A stretch of 64,000 nucleotides of DNA, from contig NC_059548.1 in assembly GCF_905220415.1 (NCBI RefSeq), positions 11,140,670-11,204,669 on the forward strand, read 5' to 3'. Below, one piece after another: positions 36,394 through 44,673 of the stretch. The notes under the pieces are model-generated. The model was not told the origin of the DNA, did not search any database, and was given only the letters and a program-made list of their open reading frames with translations. Numbering within the stretch: the stretch's first letter is position 1; each line of letters begins with the position of its first letter. A program made the translations under genes and the position numbers. This DNA comes from Colias croceus (lineage: Eukaryota; Arthropoda; Insecta; Lepidoptera; Pieridae).

Positions 36394-39300
36394 ATGGACG
36401 ACCCGCAGCGCATCGCGCGCGAGCGCCTCGCCTGCGAGCTCGCCAACAACCGCAGCGCGCCGCCGCCCGGTGAGCCCCGGCTGATAACTCAACCCCAAGT
36501 GACAGCCCAAGTTTTGTCTTTAACATATTCAATTCTTAGATTTGTTTATTAATACGGGCCTATGTTTGCGTGCGCAGGCGTGTACTGCGCGGGCACGTTC
36601 GACACGTGGCTGTGCTGGCCGCACACGCGCGCCAACGCGACAGCTGTCCAGCGCTGCCCCGCCTTCGTGCCCGGCTTCAGCCCCGACCGTATGTTCGCTC
36701 TCGTTCCATTCTATCGTTTACGATTTTGTGATGTGATGTGATGTTACGATGATGTGTAATGAGTGTCGAGATTGATCATGTAGGGTTGGCGCACAAGGAG
36801 TGCACGGCGGACGGCACGTGGTGGCGGCACCCCGACTCGGGCCGGCCCTGGTCCAACTATACCACCTGTGTCAAACCGGAAGATGTAAGCGAACTGATTA
36901 CTATTAATTATGATTATTATTGCTATTAAGTATTAACTAATTATTTATTGTTGAAAATCGTGAATTTGTTTAGCAAAAGTAATACACGCGGATAATTTAA
37001 ATTGAATTGAATTTGCAAAAATGTGATGCATTTCACTACATTACATTTTTCTCTAATATCATACATGATAATATATAATGTAATTCCTTTTGGTAAAAAA
37101 AAAACGACAGCCAATAAATATTAATTTCACAAAAAATTTTTGCCAAATATAATAAAGAGGAAAACTTTGTTTGTTTGTTTGTTTGATTGTAATGAATAGG
37201 CTCATAAACTACTGGACCGATTTTAAAATTCTTTCACCATTCGAAAGCTACATTATCCACGAGTAATATAGGCTATATTATTATATTATCACGCAAGACC
37301 AACAGGAGCGGAGCCACGCGTGTGAAACCGCGTGGCACATCGCACAGCTATAAATAAATAGCGATGCGACGCGAATATATTATTTTTTTGTAAAATAATA
37401 GTGTTTTTTGTAGGTATAGGCGTATACATATTTTGGCGGAAATTAATTTTTGTCCTGTAACTAATCAGTATTTATGACAGTTTTATTCTTTATTAAAACT
37501 GTTTTTTTCTTTCCTTTCACTCCCTTGTTTAGTCTTGAATTACGAGCGCCACAGCCGGGGCCCCAAAAAAGTAGAATGTACTTTTTAAAACTACATTTTT
37601 GGTTAAAAATAATAATATTAGTATTGTTATATGTCTGCTCGATGCAGACCGGAGATCTAGATAATCTATATATTTTAATTATTAATCATTCTAAAGAAAC
37701 CTTATACAGCAAGCCTCCACTCCTGCATTCCGATCCCGTGCGAACTGCCTGCTCAGCAGTCTCCTGTGCAGGCAGGGCCGTAATATACCTTTATATAGGT
37801 GAAGCGAATTAATTTTGAATTTACCAGCCATCATGAATATTTAATATTTATACCTATTAATACGTAGGACGTGAGCGAAGTGATCGCGCTGTACCAGACC
37901 GGTTACAGCCTGTCGCTAGTGGCGCTGCTGTTGTCGCTCGCCATCCTCTCCTACTTCAAGTGAGTATCGTGCACAAGCAAACGACAGAAACTTGAGCGCA
38001 ACGTGTTCAACGCGGCGTCTTTCCAAACTATACAAGGCTAGCACGCAACGTAGTGAAACTAATCAGTAATCACGTATAGATTGGAAATAGCATTTCTAAA
38101 AAGTTCTTCCAATTTATACAATAGCAGTAAGCAAATACCTGCGTATACTTAGGTAGTGACCAAATTAAGTATAGCGCTCCAAAACATACAGCGCCAGTAC
38201 GCATGCGGACTAATCGTGTATGTTTCGGAGTTCGTTCGTTTCAGCCGTGGGACGTCCACTGCTGGACAAAGGCCTCCCTCAGGGTTTTCCACCGCGACCG
38301 GTCACCGGCGGCCTGCATCCAGCGGCTCCCTGCCACTCGGACCAGGTCGTCTGTCCATCTTGTGGGTGGTCGTCCCACGCTTCGTCGCCCAGTACGTGGT
38401 CTCCATTCGAGAACCTTTCTGCACCAACGGCCATCGGTTCTGCGGGCTATGTGCCCGGAGTGTGTTTCGGAGTAAGCGCGGCAAATTTATACGTGAGCAG
38501 TTCATGCGCCCAGAAACCTAACGTCCTAAAATCGGGTTTGGGTGGTAACATTATATATTGTAATCACAGACTTAAAAACAGCATTACAAAATATACACGA
38601 GCAGTTTCTTATGCTTGCGTTCTGGCTATATTGTATAGAAAGGAAAGGCGCTTCAACGCGTTGTATTGATTACGATGGCAAATATTATATATATTATGTC
38701 TAACTAGATTTTGATGATTGTATGGACACATGTATGCAATATTTCAGAAGTTTGCGGTGCGCCCGAATAACCGTGCACATAAATCTGTTCGCGTCGTTCG
38801 CGCTCAACAACGCGCTGTGGCTGGCGTGGTACGGGCTGGTGGTGGACAACGCGGACACGCTGCGGGCGTCGCCGCTGTGGTGCCGCGCGCTCAACGCCGT
38901 GCTGCAGTACGCGCTGCTCACCAACTACACGTGGATGCTGTGCGAGGGGCTGTACCTGCACACGGTGCTCGTCAGCGCGTTCGTGTCCGAGCGCCGGCTC
39001 GTGCGCGCGCTGCTGGGCGCCGGCTGGCTGCTGCCGTTGCCCTCCGCCGTGGTGCATGCGGCACGCCGCGGCTTGGCCGACGAGCCGCTGTGCTGGGCCG
39101 ACGACGGAGCGCCGCGCCCCGAGCTGGCCGTGCTCGTGTGCACCGCTGTGCTGCTCAACGTGGCCTTCCTGTGCAACATTGTGCGCGTGCTGTGCACCAA
39201 GTTGCGTGCGGGCGGCGGCGCGGGCGTGGCGCGCCCTTCCGCCACGGCGCTGCACGCGCTGCGGGCTACGTGCCTGCTGGCGCCGCTGCTGGGCGTGCAG

Positions 39301-42300
39301 TACCTGCTGACGCCGTGCCGGCCAGCGCGCGACTCGGCGTGGTGGCTCGCGTACGAGTATGTGTCGGCCGTCACCACCTCCCTCCAGGGTTTCTGCGTCG
39401 CGGTCCTGTACTGCTTTTGCAACGGGGAAGTTCTCGCTCAATTACGGCGAAAATGGCGCATCTTGACTTTCAGGACCAGAACGAATTCCACAACGAATAC
39501 TACAGTTTCGGTAAAAAATATTTTTTAGTAGTGTATATTAGAATAGTGTTTTCTTTATTGTCTTATTCCCTCCTAATGCTCTAAAGGTCGGTAAAATATT
39601 TCTATTATAATATACTAGATTTCCGCCCGCGGCTTCGCCCGCGTTTGCAGAGGAAAACCCGCATAGTTCCCGTTCCCGTGAGATTTCCGGAATAAAAACT
39701 ATCCTTTGTGTTAATCCAAGTTACCCTCTATATGTGTGCTAAATTTCATTGTAATCGGTTCAGTAGTTTTTACGTGAAAGAGTAACAAACATCCATACAT
39801 CCATACACACTTTCGCCTTTATAGAGATATAGAAGATAGATAGATATAGATATAGATAGATATATTATAGATATTTAGATTATATAATATATTTCTCATC
39901 AATGCTACTGCCTACGACAAACGCCGCAATAAAATAAAACAAATCATAACATACCTAATATAAATAAAGACAATAAAGCAAGCAATAATATAGTGTAAAG
40001 TTTAACTTCTCGTTACACGACGCGCCCGCGCCGACCCCCAGTGTAAGGAAATCGCAAACTAGCGGGATTTCATTCAAAATTTGAACAATGATTTATCTAG
40101 CAATTATTGATGTCTATTTATTCCTTAGCTACTACTTAATAAGACAGCATATTTTTTTCTTATGTGGGAAGGTCAACATTAATATGAGAAATGTTTATAT
40201 CGGCAGCAAAACGGAGTCACTCTCACTACGTGTTTTCCAGTGTTAATTTGTGCCAATTCCGTTTACTTATTACTTACGAAGCGATTATTAAGTCAATAGT
40301 GTTTTTTTTTACTTTATTTATTAAAGTGTTTGTGTTTAATACGTTAGTATATACACATTTTGTTTGATTTATAATAGGCAAAAATAGGCAACACCAACCA
40401 TTTCTGTTAGGACACGAAATATACTTCGATTTATTTAGATTTTAAATTCATTGGACCCGAAAACACATTATAATATAGCAAAGTGTATACCATCACAGTA
40501 AAGCTGATGATTTTAACTACTTAACTGATGCAACTCAAAAATATTGCGCTTTTTTGCACCCATACATTATTTCTCAATTTTCAGCATGGCTATCGAAATA
40601 ACGAAAATGCAAATTTTCGAAATTTGGTCTTCTAATAGCAATCAATTTGACGAAGTTTTTTCATTTTTTATGTGTTGTTATCCTCGTGTAACTCACTATG
40701 GAGTTTATAAAAATAAAATCAAGGGTTTGTTGAGAGCATTATGCCAACAAATTGAAGTTAAATGGACTACATGCCATCGTCATCGGGATCGTTTTTTTTA
40801 GAAAATAATGTGATTTGGTTAAAAATAACTTCTTCGCCTAAAAGTGTTTTACTAACTATAAAAACACTTATTATAACCTTTGTCAATCAAACTTAATAAG
40901 TTCCGTATCGAATTTACATATATTTTTTGGTTTTTATGGCATTCAAATGCTTTATAAATATTTTATAAAGAATAGAAAAAATTCGATCACGAGGCGGGAC
41001 TCGAACCCGCATCCTTCGCGCCATTCCGGGGCGGATGCCTAACCAACTCAGCCACTCGTGACCCACCTGAGCAATCGAATTTATTCCATTCTTTCAGTTT
41101 TATGTGTCTTAAGGGACACACCGCGCGCCATCTATTGCTTATATAACTTAAATTTATAAACAATAGAAAAAATTCGATCACGAGGCGGGACTCGAACCCG
41201 CATCCTTCGCGCCATTCCGGGGCGGATGCCTAACCAACTCAGCCACTCGTGGCCATAGCCATCTCGAGTCCCGCCTCGTGATCGAATTTTTTCTATTGTT
41301 TATAAATTTAAGTTCCGTATCGTCAGAATTAAATCCCGCTAGATTGCGATTTCCGTACACTGTGCGTCCCGGAGAATTAAATGATAACTTCAAAAACAGA
41401 ACTTTTCAGGAAAAATAAAAAACAGATAATTATTGTAACTTGCCAAGCAATAGACGTAGAGATCTCTCTCGAAAAAAAAGCTCAGTGGTAGCTAATTTTT
41501 TAACCTTTAATTATGTAAACTAAATAATAACTTTATAAGAACTGAAGTTAATTAAAATTTAAAAACTTATTAGCATTTGACTGAATGGGGACCGACCGAC
41601 CCTTAATACATATTTTATTTTTCTCTAATTTTTAAAGGGAAAAAAGAGAATATAATGAAAGTGAAAAAGTTTCTATACTCTTTATGTGATAATAACTTTT
41701 ACAATAATATTCTTGGAAAAAAGAATCGGCGAAATAATGACGAACGCCTAAATATTATCATTTTATTCTCGTAAAAATACATAATTATTATGTTTTGGCG
41801 CCATTGTGGCGCCATTCGTATGACCATGTACATTATGATCACGATGATGATCAGGAAGACTGATTTTTACTTTTTATTGTGTTCATTTTCAATAAAATTA
41901 TAGTTGATTAGGTACTCTATTTTTTTTTAACAAACCCTAAATAAAAGTTTATTGGATACTAGCTGTTCCCCGCGGTTTCACCCGCATTGCTCTGCTCCTG
42001 TTAGTCTTAGCGTGATGATATAATACTATTATAGTCTAGGTATAGCCTTCCTCGATAAATGGGCTATGTATCTAACACCTAAATAATTTTTCAAATCGGA
42101 CCAGTAGTTCCCGAGATTAGCGCGTTCAAACAAACAAACAAACTCTTCAGCTTTATAATATTAGTATATTATATTATCCATTAATGCATATTATATCCAA
42201 TATGAACGAGAATAAAATGATAAGTGTGTATTAAGAAATTAAGACATACGTATAGTAAGGAACCTTGCGTGCGCGAGTCCGACTTGCACTGGCCGGTTTT

Positions 42301-42544
42301 TTTTTTTCAAAGATCAAATATTTTTTATTTTGTGTTATAGTTCGTGCGGTCAGGCGGACCGGGCGGCGGCGAGGACAAAGTGTGACTGTCAGCGAGCGGC
42401 GCGTGCGCGGGGGGCTGTGCGGGGGCCGGTGCGGGGGGCGGCGCGGTGGGCGCGGGGGACGGCTCGCCGGACGGCCGCCGCGCGCGCGCCGTGCGCTTCG
42501 ACACCGACAGCGACGATGGAGAAGACACGCCGCCGCTCGTATAA
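36394..42544 (+). CDS. Class B (secretin-family) GPCR, calcitonin/DH31-receptor-like
   Basis: A seven-transmembrane receptor for a peptide hormone, expected in the plasma membrane and signalling through G proteins. Exons with GT/AG borders: 36,394-36,469; 36,578-36,688; 36,784-36,884; 37,868-37,959; 38,748-39,510; probable last exon from 42,341. The first five sum to 381 codons without a frame break. The ectodomain has the six cysteines of the hormone-receptor domain (C14, C29, C38, C52, C69, C91), the motifs TFDTWLCWP and SNYTTC, and three N-glycosylation sequons (N19, N45, N87). TM1 starts near residue 102. Exon 5 carries TM2-TM7 with NYTWMLCEGLYLHT, NIVRVLCTKLR, PLLG, and SLQGFCVAVLYCFCNGEV. 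The PCRP before TM7 favours the calcitonin/DH31 branch over CRF/DH44 receptors, from memory. No signal peptide follows the chosen ATG, and an in-frame TGA lies 27 bp upstream, so an unseen 5' exon is possible. Exon 5 is far more GC-rich than its surroundings. Confidence 0.88.
37155..37345 (+). mobile_element. RTE/SINE-type fragment in receptor intron 3
   Basis: Shows a GTTT run, AACTACTGGACCGATTTTAA and TTCGAAAGCTACATTATCCA, which are standard body motifs of abundant lepidopteran RTE-derived repeats. No coding capacity. It lies in the ~980-bp intron between exons 3 and 4. Confidence 0.55.
38006..38014. repeat. Left 9-bp target duplication of MITE copy 2
   Basis: TTCAACGCG, repeated exactly at 38,652-38,660. 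Confidence 0.75.
38015..38651. mobile_element. MITE family with 9-bp target duplications, copy 2 (receptor intron 4)
   Basis: Related to 34,458-35,182: same left end (GCGTCTTTCCAAACTATACA), same internal AGTATAGCGCTCCAAAACAT, and an inverted right end (GCGCCTTTCC inward). It has its own, different 9-bp duplication. A 232-bp sequence with a 10-bp duplication has inserted into it (38,231-38,462). It fills most of the intron between exons 4 and 5. Confidence 0.72.
38231..38462 (+). mobile_element. Short interspersed sequence inserted in the MITE
   Basis: The 232-bp insert contains GACGTCCACTGCTGGACAAAG, a motif I know as extremely frequent in Lepidoptera. It is flanked by perfect 10-bp copies of TGTTTCGGAG (38,221-38,230 and 38,463-38,472). 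The related MITE at 34,458 has this site uninterrupted, which confirms a clean insertion. No poly(A) tail is present. The class is unknown. Confidence 0.75.
39612..39832 (-). mobile_element. RTE/SINE-type fragment in receptor intron 5
   Basis: On the + strand begins CTAGATTTCCGCCCGCGGCT and continues with CCCGTGAGATTTCCGGAATA and TAATCGGTTCAGTAGTTTTT, the reverse complement of the standard body. It is followed by a GATA-rich microsatellite (39,833-39,880). Confidence 0.6.
40897..40910. repeat. Left target-site duplication of tRNA-like composite B
   Basis: TAAGTTCCGTATCG, repeated exactly at 41,309-41,322. Shares TAAGTTC with the target used by copy A at 7,703. Confidence 0.85.
40986..41062 (-). 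pseudogene. tRNA-like sequence, first in composite B
   Basis: Same 77-nt sequence as 7,788-7,864, with intact A box, B box and T stem and the same abnormal anticodon arm. Confidence 0.6.
41177..41253 (-). pseudogene. tRNA-like sequence, second in composite B
   Basis: Same tRNA-like sequence. The 5' acceptor strand is altered at its end (GGCCACGAG instead of GTCACGAG), weakening the acceptor stem. Confidence 0.6.
41309..41322. repeat. Right target-site duplication of tRNA-like composite B
   Basis: TAAGTTCCGTATCG, identical to 40,897-40,910. Confidence 0.85.
41953..42170 (-). mobile_element. RTE/SINE-type fragment in receptor intron 5
   Basis: On the + strand starts GATACTAGCTGTTCCCCGCGG and includes AATCGGACCAGTAGTTCCCG and a CAAA run. 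It is the reverse complement counterpart of the element at 37,155-37,345. Confidence 0.6.
42341..42544 (+). other. Probable last exon of the receptor gene, with in-frame UGA
   Basis: A T-rich tract and TTGTGTTATAG precede 42,341, a good acceptor. Joined in phase 0 to exon 5 (donor TCG|GTAAAA at 39,510/39,511) it adds 14 residues (FVRSGGPGGGEDKV) and reaches TGA at 42,383. The same frame then stays open for 52 codons to TAA at 42,542, ending AVRFDTDSDDGEDTPPLV. That stretch has G or C at almost every third position and an acidic tail, like real coding sequence. Alternatives are a second acceptor after the TGA (GACTGTCAG at 42,392), which needs a phase-1 donor I do not find, or a nonsense or assembly error. 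If intron 5 is retained, the protein would end five residues after exon 5. Confidence 0.6.
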
Positions 42545-42679
42545 ACTGGACTCTCTTTAATACAAACATACTCGATATGTGACTCAAACGCCTCAAACAC
42601 TGACTTTAAAGTACGATAACGTATCGTAGATTCATGTGTAAGATATCATAAAAATTGTAAATATTTTGTAAAATTATAA

Positions 42680-42685
42680 AATAAA
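42680..42685 (+). terminator. Candidate polyadenylation signal of the receptor gene
   Basis: AATAAA lies about 135 bp after the TAA at 42,542-42,544, in AT-rich DNA, and about 310 bp before the telomeric repeats. Confidence 0.5.
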
Positions 42686-42992
42686 AACTAAATAATAATT
42701 ATAAATTGAGATTTTTTTTATTGTCCTGATATCTACATAATATATTGTTTGCTCGAACAATAACCTAGATATTCTACACTAACGTCGTTAGAGATGTAAT
42801 AGTCAAAACTAACCGCTGCGCCGGTCAAAAACACTTTCAACAAGCGGTTCACATATACAGGCTATACCGCCGCGAGCTTGTGACAACCGGCTTCAAAGTT
42901 ACCATGGTAATTTGCTAAAAGCTACCTACCCTAAGAACCATGAAAATGACACCCAAAACGAAAAGATGTCAAATTTTCGTCAGCGCCATCTT

Positions 42993-43081
42993 GGTTAGGT
43001 TAGGTTAGGTTAGGTTAGGTTAGGTTAGGTTAGGTTAGGTTAGGTTAGGTTAGGTTAGGTTAGGTTAGGTTAGGTTAGGTT

Positions 43082-43085
<4 letters not shown>
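42993..43085 (+). repeat. Telomeric (TTAGG)n array 1
   Basis: About 18 uninterrupted TTAGG units, the standard insect telomere repeat. The G-rich strand runs 5' to 3' toward higher coordinates, as at a right-hand chromosome end. This is the first telomeric repeat seen from the gene side. Confidence 0.97.
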
Positions 43086-43126
<41 letters not shown>

Positions 43127-43814
43127 TTTTTTTTTTTATAAAGCACCCGCCATCTCAGGGTGTTGTGTGCTTTTCTCTGGAATATAGTCCAGAGGTGTTT
43201 TTTATTCTTTTAATCAAATAAATACCAAACAGCTTTTTATTCACATTAGGCCTTAATAATTAATACAATTTAAAATAAAAAAAAAATACAAGTTAACAAT
43301 TTACTATAACATTTCCAAATTAATAATAAAATACTAAAATTAAATATTATTACATTTAAAAACTTACATTATTAATACATTGCAATGAGAATAATAAAAA
43401 CGGGATAAAATAAATGAATACAAATAAAGTTTAAAATACAAATTAATAATTTACAATGAAATTTCCAAGATAATAATAAAATACTAAAATTAAATATTAC
43501 ATTTTAAAAACTTACATCAATTTAAAACATTACAATGAAAATAATAAAACAATACGGCACAACACTTATAAAACTTAACCCTAATATCACAGTAGCTTAT
43601 CACAATTTCGTTTGTTCACCACCCTCACAATTTGTTGGCAAAATTCTAAAAACTCGTTTCTCGTCTTGTCCCCCAGGGCCGCAGGCAGATTCTCACCCGT
43701 CATCGCGATGCCCAATTTTTGCTCAATAACATATCTATCTCTTGCAAAAATCGGACACTCGAGCAACAGGTGAGAAACCGTCTCGTCGACTCCGGGCTGA
43801 CACAGACACGATGG
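43085..43814 (-). mobile_element. TRAS-type retrotransposon copy 1, 3' fragment only
   Basis: The sense strand is the C-rich (CCTAA) strand, the orientation known for TRAS elements. Only the 3' UTR, a poly(A) tail (T-run at 43,085-43,124 on the + strand) and the last ~76 codons of ORF2 remain. The break at 43,814 goes straight into TTAGG repeats. The retained part matches TRAS copy 2 closely. This is a typical 5'-truncated insertion. Confidence 0.9.
43587..43814 (-). pseudogene. TRAS ORF2 C-terminal fragment (copy 1)
   Basis: Includes the end of the CCHC motif (CLCQ...SHLLLECPIF) and the C-terminal tail ending at TGA. Upstream sequence is absent, so it cannot be expressed as a functional protein. 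Confidence 0.85.
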
Positions 43815-44016
43815 TTAGGTTAGGTTAGGTTAGGTTAGGTTAGGTTAGGTTAGGTTAGGTTAGGTTAGGTTAGGTTAGGTTAGGCTAGGCTAGGTTAGGT
43901 TAGGTTAGGTTAGGTTAGGTTAGGTTAGGTTAGGTTAGGTTAGGTTAGGTTAGGTTAGGTTAGGTTAGGTTAGGTTAGGTTAGGTTAGGTTAGGTTAGGT
44001 TAGGTTAGGTTAGGTT
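43815..44016 (+). repeat. Telomeric (TTAGG)n array 2, with variants
   Basis: About 40 units. Two adjacent units near 43,882-43,892 read TAGGC instead of TAGGT; the rest are uniform. Confidence 0.97.
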
Positions 44017-44673
44017 CCCGTGTGGAGTTTCTGGTCTCCCATCGGGCGCGTCCTCAGGTGGCGGATAGGGGGAGGCCCTCCAGATATGGGGGGTACCGGT
44101 TGTCTTGCCGGCGCGGACCAAAACCAGCGTGGAGGAACTCGAGGGCTGCCACGTCCTTGTTGCAATTTCTGCTTTGCAGAGAATGTGCTGGGTTCATATT
44201 CGAACAGTGCTGCTTTTGCGGCGAGGTATGGCAACCAGTGGTTGCGGATGTTTTAGTCCTACTGGACGACGGGCTGCTCTGCAGCGATGGATGGCGGTTG
44301 TATCAATCGCGGCGCGGCGGGCTGGGCGGCAGGTTTTCTGTTGCCTGGTTTGGGGCTTCGGCCTCCCGTCGGGCAACCTGTTATCCGTCGTAGTGTTGTT
44401 GTCACGTCTAGCAGCTACGACGGACCAGGGGGCTTGCCTTAATCGGCTGGCCTGAGAGGAAGGACACCTCATCAAAAACCCTCAAATCCGCGTTGTAGTC
44501 CAGCGGCGTGGATTTCCTGTCCTTCTTGGACAGTTTGGCTCGGGAGAGCGTGAGCTTTTAGCTGTGTACACCCATGGATACCGCCCGACCTCCATAGTGT
44601 AAAAGGGTTATCCGGGTGCAGGGGGCACCGCCCGGATGGACGTTTTATATCCCCCATACTCGTGGGAACAAAA

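Larger units (their letters stand above)
40911..41308. mobile_element. Composite tRNA-like element, copy B
   Basis: A 398-bp unit with perfect 14-bp duplications. Order: leader with ATTTTTTGGTTTTTATGGCA; tRNA-like segment on the - strand (40,986-41,062); middle part with AAGGGACACACCGCGCGCCA; a second complete tRNA-like segment on the - strand (41,177-41,253); a short inverted piece of the same sequence on the + strand to the end. The last ~50 bp is an exact inverted copy of the sequence just before and inside the second tRNA-like segment. This gives a strong hairpin. Same architecture as 7,717-8,127 but a different arrangement of the right half. Confidence 0.72.
40037..41364. mobile_element. 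Transib-like non-autonomous DNA element, interrupted by a tRNA-like composite
   Basis: About 39-bp inverted ends: left CCCAGTGTAAGGAAATCGCA, right (inward) CACAGTGTACGGAAATCGCA. The right tip is the heptamer CACAGTG. The flanking 5-mers are CGACC (40,032-40,036) and CGTCC (41,365-41,369), a GC-rich 5-bp duplication with one mismatch. A CACWRTG-like tip plus a 5-bp GC-rich target fits Transib, the transposon class related to RAG1. A short open frame at 40,544-40,801 is not recognisable as transposase. The family call is an inference from termini. Confidence 0.55.

Noticed and set aside
38704..39584. Long open frames of 245-288 codons on both strands over the receptor exon
   Set aside because: They are low-complexity Arg/Ala/His/Gln-rich translations of a very GC-rich exon; only the frame with transmembrane motifs matches a known family.
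40544..40801. 85-codon open frame inside the Transib-like element
   Set aside because: Considered as a transposase or host exon remnant. No RAG1/Transib motif or other domain could be seen, and the composition is that of the surrounding AT-rich DNA.
42231..42600. Arg/Pro-rich open frames of 76-121 codons on both strands near 42.4 kb
   Set aside because: They are alternative-frame readings of the GC-rich terminal exon. The frame ending in FDTDSDDGEDTPPLV has the best third-position GC pattern and composition.
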